From NCBI GenBank assembly GCA_902590655.1, contig CACIXQ010000006.1:1-38925 (forward strand): DNA of 38,925 nucleotides. The letters are read 5' to 3'. Under the pieces are notes generated by a model. The model searched no databases, had not been told where the DNA came from, and was given only the letters and a program-made list of their open reading frames with translations. A program made the translations under genes and the position numbers. Source of the stretch: an uncultured marine group I thaumarchaeote (GTDB taxonomy: Archaea > Thermoproteota > Nitrososphaeria > Nitrososphaerales > Nitrosopumilaceae). Of the stretch, positions 25,280-34,121 are shown piece after piece (position 1 is the stretch's first letter; every line of letters begins with the position of its first letter).

Positions 25280-26143
25280 CTAGGCAATAAATTTGACAGT
25301 ATTTTGAATTTTTCCAAGTTTTTCTATTTCCATATCAATTTCATCCCCATCATTAAGAAATGGTGTGTCTGGATTATTCAATGCGACACCTTCTGGAGTT
25401 CCTGTTGCAATTACATCCCCTTTTTCAAGAGTCATAACATTACTTAGTCTAGATAGAATAGATGATATGTTTATGAACATATTATTTGTAGATGAATTTT
25501 GCCTAATCTGCCCATTTATCTTAGTTGTCATCTGTAAATTCTGTACATCTGTTATTTCATCTGCAGTTGTTATCCATGGACCACATGGAGCAAAAGTGTC
25601 AAACGATTTACCCCGTGTAAATTGTTTATCCTGCATTTGTATGTCTCGAGCTGATACATCATTGAAAACCATATAACCAAAAACATGGTCTTTTGCTGAA
25701 ACTTCATCTATGTTTTTACAAGTCTTACCAATTATTACAGCAAGTTCCACTTCGTAATCTAATTCTTTGACAAAATTAGGACACATAATCGCCGATCCAT
25801 TTCCACATAATGTTGTTCGTGGTTTGATAAAGATTACAGGATCTTTCGTTGATTCATAATTCTGTTCTTTCGCGTGTTTAGGATAGTTAAATGCAAGACA
25901 AATTATCTTTGATGGGTTTGGAAGTGGAGCAAGTAAAGTAAATGTTTCAAGTTTATCCTGAAACATAGAAGTAGATACCTTAGTCTTAATTTCATCATAC
26001 CATCCCTCAAATAGAAAATCCATAATACTAAATGGAAGAGGAACGCCAGTTTGGTTTACGATACTATCTTTTGTTGCGACATTACCATCTCTTATCAAAC
26101 CATATGTCTCATTACCATCCCGCATTAATCTTGCAATTTTCAT
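25280..26143 (-). CDS. Fumarylacetoacetate hydrolase family enzyme
   Basis: This protein of about 287 residues has an N-terminal cap of about 80 residues and a FAH fold. Its metal-binding acids appear in DYEVELAVIIG and in VFNDVSARDIQ, and the C-terminal GDVIATGTPEGVA loop is also characteristic. Members hydrolyse or decarboxylate 2-oxo acids (acylpyruvates, oxaloacetate); the substrate here is unknown. ATG 26143 is chosen; GTG 26152 would overlap the gltX stop in GTGA. It is the last gene of the long minus-strand array that begins at rpoN. Confidence 0.88.
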   Translation of the reverse strand: MKIARLMRDGNETYGLIRDGNVATKDSIVNQTGVPLPFSIMDFLFEGWYDEIKTKVSTSMFQDKLETFTLLAPLPNPSKIICLAFNYPKHAKEQNYESTKDPVIFIKPRTTLCGNGSAIMCPNFVKELDYEVELAVIIGKTCKNIDEVSAKDHVFGYMVFNDVSARDIQMQDKQFTRGKSFDTFAPCGPWITTADEITDVQNLQMTTKINGQIRQNSSTNNMFINISSILSRLSNVMTLEKGDVIATGTPEGVALNNPDTPFLNDGDEIDMEIEKLGKIQNTVKFIA

Positions 26144-26148
26144 GTTAA

Positions 26149-27861
26149 TCACTTATGAGTAAAAATAGCCTGTTTGGATGAATCCTTTCTACAATATCCA
26201 AACCTAACAAACTGTATCTCTTCATCATTATTTAATTCCAAATAATGTGGCTCTGTGTATACATGTATTTCTTCTAAACTTTCCTCATTGAACTTGTCAT
26301 TAACAAACAACTGTTGTGGTATGAGAATTTTTAGTTCATGTGCATTTTTTTTGGAGACCCACTGCAATTTCATGAAATTTACATCATGGTCATCGCCAGT
26401 AAATTCTGCATCTATCTCTGAATTTATGGACGTGATTTTTACATTACCTAGTCCCATTAAGCGTAATTGATCCCCAACCTTAAGATCCTTAACATCTTCA
26501 GACGACAGAAACACACTATCTTCTATTGTAACTTTTCTCGTTCCCATTTTATTTGATGGATGGTTAGGAAGTTCTACAGTAGAATTAGGTAAATTACTAA
26601 TTTTCAATGTTTTAGGATCTTTTACCATAAATAATCTGATACTATTTTCGTCCACAATTTTTCTATTGAATGCCTCAAGTGAATCAAATGGCGCTAATGT
26701 ATCAGCTTTTGTAAGACTCAAAGACAGTGTAAATTTTCTAATTGCTTCTGGAGTAATTCCGCGTCGCTTCAGAGCTTCCAATGTTGGTAATCTTGGGTCA
26801 TCATACGAAGAAACCTTTCCTTGATCTATCAAGGGTCTTAAGACCCTTTTTGCAACTGGCATACCTTTGAACTCCAGTCTTGAAAATTCTAACATCTTAG
26901 GATGCTGCATTTCAAGTGCATCAAGTATTGCATGATACAATTCGTTTCTTAACTCATATTCTTTACTTCTTAATGCATGAGTTATGTTGTCAGTATAATC
27001 TTCAACAGCAACAGCAAAATCATAGCTTGGCCACACTCTGTATTTTTCTTCCAAACGTGGATGTCTTGCATCGTTGATTCTAAAAAGTACAGGATCTCGC
27101 ATCACAGTATTCTTAGATTCCATGTCGCCACGTAACCTGACAATTGCTTCTCCAGGTTTGTATTTATCAAACATTTTTTTCCATCTATCTTCATTTTGTT
27201 CGAGATCACCTGCACTACATTCACAAGACACCATCTCTTTCCTGTTCTTGCTTATAGTATCACGTTTACACGTACATACGTATGCATGATTTTTTTTTAT
27301 CATCTCCATGCATTTATCATAAAGTAATTCAATATCATCAGATGTATTTTTTTCATGATCAAATTTTATTCCAAGCCAGTCTAACCCCACTTTTATGGCA
27401 GCCCAATATTCTAACCGTGTATCCTCCGGGTTAGTATCATCAAATCTTAAAACTATCTTTCCGCCATACATTTTCGTATATTCCTCACTGATTATAGCCG
27501 CTTTTGCGTGACCAATGTGAGGGTATCCATTAGGCGCAGGTGTAAATCTAGTTACAACCTTACCATGCTCAGCACCATCCAACGGTGGTAAACCGACGCG
27601 TTCCTCCTTCACAGTTTCTTTCACGTTAAGAATTTCAGGGAAGTTATTCTGAATCTCAGTTTTTTGTTCTTCAATCGACATTCCATTAACCTGGGAAACA
27701 ATTGATGCAATTTCAGGGATCGCTTCCTTTACATTGTTTTTGAGTTCAGGTATTGTTCCTAAAGATTTTGACAGGACAGCCTTGTCCTTTGTCTTACCGT
27801 CATGCTCAAATGCATTCTGTAAAGCTATTTTTCTAATCTCTTTCTTTAAATTATCATCCAA
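26149..27861 (-). CDS. gltX: Glutamyl-tRNA synthetase (archaeal type)
   Basis: This class I synthetase of about 570 residues charges tRNA-Glu and probably also tRNA-Gln, because archaea use a tRNA-dependent amidotransferase. The ATP motif is PNGYPHIGHAK (about 117-127). The KMSKS-loop equivalent is VAKRVL, where most archaeal enzymes have SKR. A Cys cluster CTCKR ... CECS marks the zinc region. The N-terminal 80 residues are the archaeal/eukaryotic helical extension, and the C-terminal half is the beta-barrel anticodon domain. TTG 27861, one base after the upstream stop, is preferred to TTG 27885, which would overlap it. It follows the prenyl synthase gene. Confidence 0.94.
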   Translation of the reverse strand: MDDNLKKEIRKIALQNAFEHDGKTKDKAVLSKSLGTIPELKNNVKEAIPEIASIVSQVNGMSIEEQKTEIQNNFPEILNVKETVKEERVGLPPLDGAEHGKVVTRFTPAPNGYPHIGHAKAAIISEEYTKMYGGKIVLRFDDTNPEDTRLEYWAAIKVGLDWLGIKFDHEKNTSDDIELLYDKCMEMIKKNHAYVCTCKRDTISKNRKEMVSCECSAGDLEQNEDRWKKMFDKYKPGEAIVRLRGDMESKNTVMRDPVLFRINDARHPRLEEKYRVWPSYDFAVAVEDYTDNITHALRSKEYELRNELYHAILDALEMQHPKMLEFSRLEFKGMPVAKRVLRPLIDQGKVSSYDDPRLPTLEALKRRGITPEAIRKFTLSLSLTKADTLAPFDSLEAFNRKIVDENSIRLFMVKDPKTLKISNLPNSTVELPNHPSNKMGTRKVTIEDSVFLSSEDVKDLKVGDQLRLMGLGNVKITSINSEIDAEFTGDDHDVNFMKLQWVSKKNAHELKILIPQQLFVNDKFNEESLEEIHVYTEPHYLELNNDEEIQFVRFGYCRKDSSKQAIFTHK

Positions 27862-27862
27862 G

Positions 27863-28846
27863 CTACAAACGCCTTTTGATAACAAAATCCAATAATGAAA
27901 TTATTTCATTTTTTGCAGGACCAGTATATGATTTGAGTGACTTTTCAGCTTGTTGTGCATATTTCAATGTCATGCTTCTCACTTCATCTTCTACTCCCAA
28001 TGAACGGATTACATTGACTGCTAACTTGATCTGTTGCTTTGAAGCTTTAGAGTTTCCAAAAACACGCATTATTGTTTTTCTGTCCTTACCTTTTGCTTTC
28101 TTTATTGCAAGAATAATTGGAAGTGACTTTTTGCCTTCACGTATATCATTTCCTACAGGTTTTTTCGTAATCTTGCTGTCACCAATAATTCCAATAAGAT
28201 CATCCGTAATTTGGAATACTATTCCCAAATTCCTTCCAAACGATGAGAGGTTTTTTACATCCTTTTCCTTTCTTTTTGCGCAAATTGCACCCATAGCACA
28301 TGAAACCTCAAAGAGTACCGCTGTTTTCTTTTCAATCATTTTGATGTACTCTTTCCCAGTTGGAATCCTCTTGTTTTCAGCAAATTTAATGTCATCAACT
28401 TGTCCCTCACAAATCTCAATGCATGTCTTGGATAATTTTGATATTAGTTGTGTTGTATAATTGGTAGATAGTTTTGATTTGGACGAAATAGTATGGTATG
28501 CCTTTGAATACAAAACATCGCCTGCCAGAATTGCTAGTGGCATATCGAATTTTTTATGTGTAGTTGGAACCCCATGCCTCATCTCGTCATTGTCCATAAT
28601 GTCATCGTGTACCAGCGTGAAATTGTGAATCATCTCAACCGCACTAGCTGCTGCCATTGCATCAGATTGCTTCCCACCAAGTATTTGGCAACTCTTTAAA
28701 ACCAAAAATGGTCTTAGGCGCTTACCACCGTGAAGTATTAGATGTGAGGCTGCATCGTACAGTTGTTTCGGGTTGCCTTTGAGTTCTTTTTTTAAGAACT
28801 TGTTTACAAAACCTGCATTTTTTTTAATAGAATTTGTAGCTTTCAA
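27863..28846 (-). CDS. Polyprenyl diphosphate synthase (GGPP/FPP synthase)
   Basis: This protein of about 327 residues condenses isopentenyl diphosphate with allylic diphosphates to make the C15-C20 precursors of archaeal ether lipids. The first Asp-rich motif is HDDIMDND and the second is QITDDLIG; GGKRLRP near residue 45 binds diphosphate. The two residues before the first Asp motif (Leu-Val-His) do not on their own fix the chain length. TTG 28846 is chosen: it overlaps the isomerase stop in TTGA and has GGAG nine bases upstream. TTG 28861 would add five residues. It is the fourth gene of the mevalonate sub-operon. Confidence 0.93.
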   Translation of the reverse strand: MKATNSIKKNAGFVNKFLKKELKGNPKQLYDAASHLILHGGKRLRPFLVLKSCQILGGKQSDAMAAASAVEMIHNFTLVHDDIMDNDEMRHGVPTTHKKFDMPLAILAGDVLYSKAYHTISSKSKLSTNYTTQLISKLSKTCIEICEGQVDDIKFAENKRIPTGKEYIKMIEKKTAVLFEVSCAMGAICAKRKEKDVKNLSSFGRNLGIVFQITDDLIGIIGDSKITKKPVGNDIREGKKSLPIILAIKKAKGKDRKTIMRVFGNSKASKQQIKLAVNVIRSLGVEDEVRSMTLKYAQQAEKSLKSYTGPAKNEIISLLDFVIKRRL

Positions 28847-29481
28847 GGCACTAATCTCCAATTGTTGTCAGGTATGTAATGCTTAATTGCATTTTCATAT
28901 ACATGTTTCAAATCATCTGAAGTCCATTTTGTAATTAAAGAATTGAATTTTTCCAGCGTATTAGGGTCAGAATCCGCAAGAAAGTAAAGTGCTATTACCA
29001 TCCATGGGCAGTATACGTCCTTGTTCTGTTCAAGTTCATTTTTCAGTTCATCTGGGTTAATCCATTTGATCTCAGAAATTTCATCTTTAATCAAAGACGA
29101 TTCGTCAAAACTACTTATTGTCCCAATCAGCGTGCCACAAATTTCATTTTCAGAACCAATATCCTTGTATGGAACGTGATATTCAAATTTGTTAATGTAA
29201 TTCATCTTGCAGTCTATTCCTATCTCTTCTGGCATCCTTCGTTCTGCAGATGATACATAGGTTTCAGATTCTCTTGGATGGCTTGCAACAGTTCCATCCC
29301 AATCATTTGGCCATAGCATTTTGCCGTCACCCCTTTTTGTTAACAGTAATTTTCCATCATCATTGAATATCAACGCAGTAAACGCCCTGTGAAGCTTTCC
29401 GTTCGACAAATGACATTTTACTTTCTCTTCTTTTCCAATAGGATTGTCGTTTTCATCTACAAGAATAACATATTCTTCCAT
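28843..29481 (-). CDS. Type 1 isopentenyl diphosphate isomerase-like Nudix protein, catalytic Cys replaced
   Basis: This 212-residue member of the Nudix IDI family interconverts IPP and DMAPP in relatives. The metal ligands of E. coli Idi (His25, His32, His69, Glu114, Glu116) correspond to His24, His31, His68, Glu111 and Glu113 here, and the active-site Tyr is kept in FEYH. However, the essential Cys (position 67 in E. coli) is Ala66 in GTVASHP. The Nudix box reads RRMPEEIG. ATG 29481 is preceded by AGGTGA, whose TGA is the stop of the kinase gene; the longer frame to 29529 is unlikely. It lies between isopentenyl phosphate kinase and prenyl synthase, so a role in IPP/DMAPP balance is likely. 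Confidence 0.88.
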   Translation of the reverse strand: MEEYVILVDENDNPIGKEEKVKCHLSNGKLHRAFTALIFNDDGKLLLTKRGDGKMLWPNDWDGTVASHPRESETYVSSAERRMPEEIGIDCKMNYINKFEYHVPYKDIGSENEICGTLIGTISSFDESSLIKDEISEIKWINPDELKNELEQNKDVYCPWMVIALYFLADSDPNTLEKFNSLITKWTSDDLKHVYENAIKHYIPDNNWRLVP

Positions 29482-29485
29482 TTTA

Positions 29486-30223
29486 TCACCTGAATAGCGT
29501 ACCTTCAAACTTTTTACCAGAAACACCATCAGTGATTCTTTGTGGTTTGTTACCGTTTACGAAAAACACTTTCAAACCAGATTTTGACATTTTTGTAGCC
29601 TCTGTGATTTTTCGAGTCATTCCACCAGTTACATCCATCTTGTTTTTACTGATTATCGGTTTTTCTTTTTTGAAATCATAAATCAATTTTTTTGACTTTG
29701 TGTTAGAGTACACACCATCTACATCCAGAACAAAAACTGACAGTCTTGGCTTCAGTATTTTTCCAATTATAGTCATTATCACATCTCCAGACAAAATGTA
29801 AGATTTTTTCTGACCGTACCACAGTGCATCACCATATGTGACTGGAACAAGTCCAGACTTTGCAATCTCACCAATCTTCTGAATCTTATTTCTAATAGGC
29901 TTGTTTCCATTCATAAAATCTGTAGGTGGCATAGAGTATGTATTTAGTCTGTTTTTTGCTGCGCTATCCAAGATAATTTTGTCCAGTTCTATCATGGAGT
30001 TTTTTACGACTGAGAGTCCCTTCAAGCTGTATCTTGCAGGTTTTGTATGCATACCATATTTCACAGACCAGTAATGACCGTAAGAACCACCACCATGAAC
30101 CAAAATCACTGGCTCTTTAATCTTCTTGATTTGTTTTAGAATATTATCAATTGTCTTTCTTCTTGCCGATTCTGGTTTTTCCTTATTTGTGATTATTGAA
30201 CCACCCAATTTTATTAGAATCAT
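29486..30223 (-). CDS. Isopentenyl phosphate kinase
   Basis: This 245-residue amino-acid-kinase-fold enzyme phosphorylates isopentenyl phosphate to IPP, the last step of the archaeal alternative mevalonate pathway. The start MILIKLGGSIITNK, VHGGGSYGH (near residue 45, with the substrate-selecting His of the IPK family) and DVDGVYSNTKS with a GGMTRKI motif identify it. ATG 30223 overlaps the mevalonate kinase stop in ATGA; the GTG at 30241 would add six non-family residues. It is co-transcribed with mevalonate kinase and the isomerase. Confidence 0.94.
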   Translation of the reverse strand: MILIKLGGSIITNKEKPESARRKTIDNILKQIKKIKEPVILVHGGGSYGHYWSVKYGMHTKPARYSLKGLSVVKNSMIELDKIILDSAAKNRLNTYSMPPTDFMNGNKPIRNKIQKIGEIAKSGLVPVTYGDALWYGQKKSYILSGDVIMTIIGKILKPRLSVFVLDVDGVYSNTKSKKLIYDFKKEKPIISKNKMDVTGGMTRKITEATKMSKSGLKVFFVNGNKPQRITDGVSGKKFEGTLFR

Positions 30224-31176
30224 TCTTCTATCATACCCCACACTACTCCCTTTGTATCAATTTTTGCTGAAAAACATTCCTTATCCTTTCCTAAAAGTGC
30301 AGGCACTTTGTCCATATTATCATCCTGGACTAGTGCAATAATACATCCACCATCTCCGGCTCCGGTAATTTTTGAACCCAAAGATATTTGATTTAAGGAA
30401 TTTATCATATTCCGTAATGTATCATTTGAAATTTGTATCTCTTCAAGATATTCCTGGTTCTCTGACATTTTTAATCCCAATGTAGTGGAATCATTATTTT
30501 TCATGGCTGTAATTACTTCATCGATTAATCCATTTTCAAGATCACATAATTGTGAAAACCTCTCTTCATCATTTTCCTTAAATTTACTAACTCTTTCAAC
30601 ACTACTCTTCGTGCTATGCGGAATCATCGAATTTGCTATTACAAGATTAATCTGAAAAGTACTTTCAATTTTTCTAGTTCCACTAGATTGATCATATTCA
30701 ATCATTCCTCCATAAGTACAAACAGTACAATCTGCACCAGATGTATTAGGAAAGATTGTTTTCTCAGCTTCTATTGATAGATTTAGGATCTCTTCAGATG
30801 ATAATTTGTTAAATAATTCGGAGATTGAAGCTGCCGCAGCAACACAACACGCGGATGACGATCCAAGTCCTACTCCAATTGGAATATCAGAATCTATTGT
30901 AATTTCTAATCCTGTCACGTTTGGTTCTGAATTAATTATTTTATTTGCCAGATAAACAAACGGCTTAAACTCATTCTTTACATCTTCATGTGATGATAGA
31001 ATGGGTACTTCAATTGTTCCTAATTCTGAATTTATTTTTATAGTTTTATTCTCTGTAAAAATTGTGGTCACTGTCACTCTTTTGTCTATTGCAGCAAGAA
31101 TTGCCTTAGTTCCATGAACAACAAAATGTTCGCCGAAAAGAATTATTTTTGCCGGTGCTGACGCTATTGATTTCAA
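30220..31176 (-). CDS. mvk: Mevalonate kinase (GHMP family)
   Basis: This 318-residue enzyme phosphorylates mevalonate at O5. It starts SAPAKIILFGEHFVVHG, a textbook mevalonate kinase N-terminus, followed by the ATP-binding IGVGLGSSSACC near residue 95 and a C-terminal GAGDGGC motif. The start is TTG, with no better ATG upstream and only 22 bases after rps2. The last bases overlap the phosphokinase start. With IPK next to it, and no phosphomevalonate kinase or diphosphomevalonate decarboxylase in the cluster, this fits the archaeal branch through isopentenyl phosphate; those other enzymes must lie elsewhere. Confidence 0.95.
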   Translation of the reverse strand: MKSIASAPAKIILFGEHFVVHGTKAILAAIDKRVTVTTIFTENKTIKINSELGTIEVPILSSHEDVKNEFKPFVYLANKIINSEPNVTGLEITIDSDIPIGVGLGSSSACCVAAAASISELFNKLSSEEILNLSIEAEKTIFPNTSGADCTVCTYGGMIEYDQSSGTRKIESTFQINLVIANSMIPHSTKSSVERVSKFKENDEERFSQLCDLENGLIDEVITAMKNNDSTTLGLKMSENQEYLEEIQISNDTLRNMINSLNQISLGSKITGAGDGGCIIALVQDDNMDKVPALLGKDKECFSAKIDTKGVVWGMIEE

Positions 31177-31198
31177 TATTTTGGTTTAAGACGTTGCT

Positions 31199-31807
31199 CT
31201 ATAATTCTTCTTCCACTTCAGCAGTCTTGGTTTCAAAGTCATCAATTTCATATTTCATTTCTTCCGAATCTTGAAGAAGTTCACGAGCCAAGAGCCAGTA
31301 GACCGTTGCAAGGGATTTTCTTCCTCTGTTATTAGCAGGAATCACCAAGTCAAGTTCTGACGTAACATTATCAGTATTAGCAATTCCTATTACCGGAATT
31401 CCTGCATTTGTAGCTTCGGTAACTGCTTGAGCATCAACCTGAGGATCAGAGACTATGATTAGTTGTGGTTCTGAATAATATGGAAGTGCTGGATTTGTAA
31501 GTGTTCCAGGCATAAATCTTCCTAGCATTTTTCTTGCGCCGGTCAGTTCACAGAATTTTTCAATTGGTGTATTAGCATATGTTCTTCCAGAATATACAAT
31601 TACTTTCTTGATATCAAATTTTTTAATGAATCTGCTAGCAGTCTCAATTCTGCTTAGGGTTATATCCAAATCAAATAGGTAAAGACCCTCAGGACTGGCT
31701 TGTGTAATATATGGAATCATAAATTTTGTCTTTACTTCTGTTCCTACACGTATTCCAGTGGAAAGAATTTTCTTTTTAATCTCGTCATGTTCAGTCTGCT
31801 GGCTCAT
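31199..31807 (-). CDS. rps2: 30S ribosomal protein uS2
   Basis: This 202-residue archaeal S2 has GVRVGTEVKTKFM-like N-terminal sequence, YVYSGRTYAN-type phrase VYSGRTYANTP, MLGRFMPGTLTNP and IVSDPQVDAQAVTEA, all standard. The end is acidic (KTAEVEEEL). It follows enolase after seven bases and precedes mevalonate kinase. A GAGG stretch inside the enolase end lies about 12 bases upstream of the ATG. Confidence 0.97.
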   Translation of the reverse strand: MSQQTEHDEIKKKILSTGIRVGTEVKTKFMIPYITQASPEGLYLFDLDITLSRIETASRFIKKFDIKKVIVYSGRTYANTPIEKFCELTGARKMLGRFMPGTLTNPALPYYSEPQLIIVSDPQVDAQAVTEATNAGIPVIGIANTDNVTSELDLVIPANNRGRKSLATVYWLLARELLQDSEEMKYEIDDFETKTAEVEEEL

Positions 31808-31814
31808 TTTATTT

Positions 31815-33053
31815 TTAAACCTCTGCCATTCCTCGTATTAAATCATGCTCTGAAAGACGAATTAATTCATTTAATTTTGCAACTCTTTCCCCACCAACAA
31901 CACCAACTTTGAGCATTTTTGAATTGGTTCCTATTCCTATATGCGAAATTTGTGAATCTGTTGATTCTCCAGAGCGATGTGACGTGATCAGTTTAATATC
32001 ATTACTTTGTGCTGTCTTGGCAAATTCTAACGCATCGTATAAGCTTCCTGCCTGATTTACTTTTAAGATTGCAGCATTACATGACTTCTTTTCGATTGCT
32101 TTTTTTAATATCTCCTTGTTTGTTACAGTTAGATCATCACCAGTTATCATGGTTTTAGGAAATTTTGATACTAGTTCAGACATATCATCAAACGCTTCTT
32201 CATGCACTGCATCCTCTGCATAGATCAGTTTGTATTTTTCGATAATACCAGCAGCAAATTCAATTTGTTTTTCTGGAGTATTTTCAAACCCTGCCCTTTC
32301 ATATACATAAAGTTGTTTTTCTTCATTCCACTGTGTTGACGATGCAAAATCAACTCCTAAGGATACTTCCTTACCTAAAGTATATCCCAAGTTTTCACAA
32401 GCTTGTGCACAAAGATCTAATGCCTTTTCATTATCACATTTTGGGGCCCATCCACCTTCATCACCTCTTCCATTTGTAAAACTGGGATCTGTTTTTTCTA
32501 TCACGTTACGTAATTCCTTATGAACCTTGAAATTAGTTTCAATAGCATCTCTAATTGTTTTGGAGCCAGGTGCAGAAATCAAAATCTCTTGTATGTCAGG
32601 TGTTCCAGGTCCCGCGTGTGCACCGCCACCTAAAATATTCCCTATCGGAATAGGAAATTTGTAATCATTTTGCTCTGAAATTAATTCAAACAAAGGCTTT
32701 CCAGCTGATTTTGCTGCTGATTCCATTGAAGCAATTGTGACTGCATAAGCTAACGCTCCACCAATCTTAGAGTAGTTAGATGTTTTATCTATGGATTTAA
32801 TCACTTCATCAATTGATTTCAAGTCGTTTGATTCAAGTTCAAGAAATTTTGTTGAATTTTCATTTAAAATACGAAGGCTTTCCTCAGGACCTCCTTCTGG
32901 GAAACTAGCAGCCTCATACTTTCCAACACTCGCACCAGATGGTGCAGCTGTTCTACCAAGATATTGGTTGTCAGAGATAATGTCAACTTCTATAGTTTTA
33001 GTACCTCTACTGTTGTGAATTATTCTACCTTTAATTGACGAAATTTTAGCCAA
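31815..33053 (-). CDS. eno: Enolase
   Basis: This 412-residue enzyme dehydrates 2-phosphoglycerate to phosphoenolpyruvate. Conserved sites include HNSRG at the N-terminus, GGGAHAG, the catalytic Glu in GDEGGWAP, the catalytic Lys in AAILKVNQAGS and the SHRSGES loop. It starts at TTG, one base after the rpoN stop, so translation is probably coupled. Its position between rpoN and rps2 is a classic archaeal arrangement. Confidence 0.97.
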   Translation of the reverse strand: MAKISSIKGRIIHNSRGTKTIEVDIISDNQYLGRTAAPSGASVGKYEAASFPEGGPEESLRILNENSTKFLELESNDLKSIDEVIKSIDKTSNYSKIGGALAYAVTIASMESAAKSAGKPLFELISEQNDYKFPIPIGNILGGGAHAGPGTPDIQEILISAPGSKTIRDAIETNFKVHKELRNVIEKTDPSFTNGRGDEGGWAPKCDNEKALDLCAQACENLGYTLGKEVSLGVDFASSTQWNEEKQLYVYERAGFENTPEKQIEFAAGIIEKYKLIYAEDAVHEEAFDDMSELVSKFPKTMITGDDLTVTNKEILKKAIEKKSCNAAILKVNQAGSLYDALEFAKTAQSNDIKLITSHRSGESTDSQISHIGIGTNSKMLKVGVVGGERVAKLNELIRLSEHDLIRGMAEV

Positions 33054-33054
33054 T

Positions 33055-33291
33055 CTATTCTAGCTCTGACTGAATTTCTATATTCCTTTTGTACATAGCT
33101 TCATAGAATGGAATGACTTGTTGTATTGTTTCTACCGTGGTTAATAGCATTCGTCTACAACAGTATCTTTCTATTCCTAATGAATCTAATATTTTCGCAG
33201 GATCTTCACCTGATTTTACCCTATTTTGATATTCTTCAAATTTATCAGCCACAAGATTACCGCACGTAAAACATCTTACCGGTACTAACAC
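33055..33291 (-). CDS. rpoN: DNA-directed RNA polymerase subunit N (Rpb10)
   Basis: This 78-residue zinc-bearing core subunit of RNA polymerase shows the typical CFTCG (residues 7-11) and CCRRM motifs with the LVADKFEEY phrase. It starts at GTG. It heads the minus-strand array; the usual rpoK partner is not seen between it and enolase. A C-terminal extension (about 12 residues, NIEIQSELE) goes beyond the minimal 65-residue form. Confidence 0.96.
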   Translation of the reverse strand: MLVPVRCFTCGNLVADKFEEYQNRVKSGEDPAKILDSLGIERYCCRRMLLTTVETIQQVIPFYEAMYKRNIEIQSELE

Positions 33292-33312
33292 ATCTGCAAA
33301 GACAGTTAAGGA

Positions 33313-33321
33313 TTATAAAAA
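33313..33321 (+). promoter_or_regulatory. TATA box for tRNA-Leu
   Basis: TTATAAAAA lies 20-28 bases before the tRNA-Leu 5' end. It is also 22-30 bases upstream of the rpoN start, whose minus strand reads TTTTTATAA, so it may serve both divergent transcripts. Confidence 0.5.
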
Positions 33322-33340
33322 CCATACATGGGAATTATTT

Positions 33341-33425
33341 GCGGGCGTCGCCCAGCCTGGCCAAAGGCGCTAGCTTGAGGGGCTAGTCTCTCAGGAGTTC
33401 ATGGGTTCAAATCCCATCGCCCGCA
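33341..33425 (+). tRNA. tRNA-Leu (anticodon GAG)
   Basis: This 85-base tRNA has acceptor GCGGGCG/CGCCCGC with discriminator A. The anticodon stem CTAGC/GCTAG encloses loop TTGAGGG with anticodon GAG, and the T arm is ATGGG-TTCAAAT-CCCAT. The extended variable arm (TCTCTCAGGAGTTC) is the type II feature of Leu/Ser tRNAs. CCA is not encoded and no intron is visible. Confidence 0.96.
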
Positions 33426-33440
33426 TTTCTCAAAATTATA

Positions 33441-34049
33441 TTATTTTTTTGTTAAAGCTTTAACGAAATAGTTTCTTCTAATTTCTTCAGTAATTACAGC
33501 TCGCGTTTCTTCTACAAGAACACGGTTAACATCCAATTTTCTTCTTGCTTCTCTTACAATTTTATCATACATAGCGAATGGGTACAAAGTTTGATATAGA
33601 TTCTCCATAACATTAAAAATTCTATCAGCCTTCTTTAGTTCTCCATTTCTTATATTATCTAATACAAATCTCTTAAGCTCGCCAATGCAATCAAGTAATC
33701 CTAGAATGTATGCTTCCTCTGATACTTTTAGAGATTTTAATGAAGGAATTTCCTTATTTTCTACAATTGCTAAAAATGAATGAGCCTCGACAAATTCCTG
33801 TTCTGGTGTGATTAAATATTTTTTAAATTCATTCTTTGCTTTTTTTTGGTTTATTTTTAAAACTGATTCCGCTTTCTTGATTTTTTGTCTAGCCAATTTG
33901 AGATCACCCTTATGGGCTGCTATGATAGAATGACTACATAATATTACAACGTCTCTAGTATTTTTTATCAAAAATTCCCTTGATTCATTTGAAGTCTTCA
34001 GAGATTTTGAAATTCCTTTTAGTGATGATTTTACGTTCTTCAATGCCAT
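33441..34049 (-). CDS. Translin-family RNA-binding protein
   Basis: This 202-residue, all-helical protein matches the archaeal translin family. The N-terminal half has repeated helices with KNTRDVVILCSHSIIAAHKGD, the middle GLLDCIGELKRFVLDNIRNG is the classic translin core, and the end DVNRVLVEETRAVITEEIRR is family-typical. Translins form octameric barrels that bind or cleave single-stranded RNA/DNA. Archaeal roles are not well known, so RNA handling is inferred. It is a single-gene unit, divergent from NnrE, and ends near tRNA-Leu on the opposite strand. Confidence 0.85.
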   Translation of the reverse strand: MALKNVKSSLKGISKSLKTSNESREFLIKNTRDVVILCSHSIIAAHKGDLKLARQKIKKAESVLKINQKKAKNEFKKYLITPEQEFVEAHSFLAIVENKEIPSLKSLKVSEEAYILGLLDCIGELKRFVLDNIRNGELKKADRIFNVMENLYQTLYPFAMYDKIVREARRKLDVNRVLVEETRAVITEEIRRNYFVKALTKK

Positions 34050-34121
34050 AATTTGTTTTAAAAAAACTGGGATAAAGTCGTTTGCAAAAGCTCTTAATTG
34101 CCTTATTAATTTGATTTAGAC

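Noticed and set aside
27876-28460. A 194-codon plus-strand frame opposite the prenyl synthase gene
   Set aside because: It is antisense to a clear enzyme gene with intact motifs, has no promoter or ribosome site, and its protein is Ser/Phe/Ile-biased as expected of a shadow frame.
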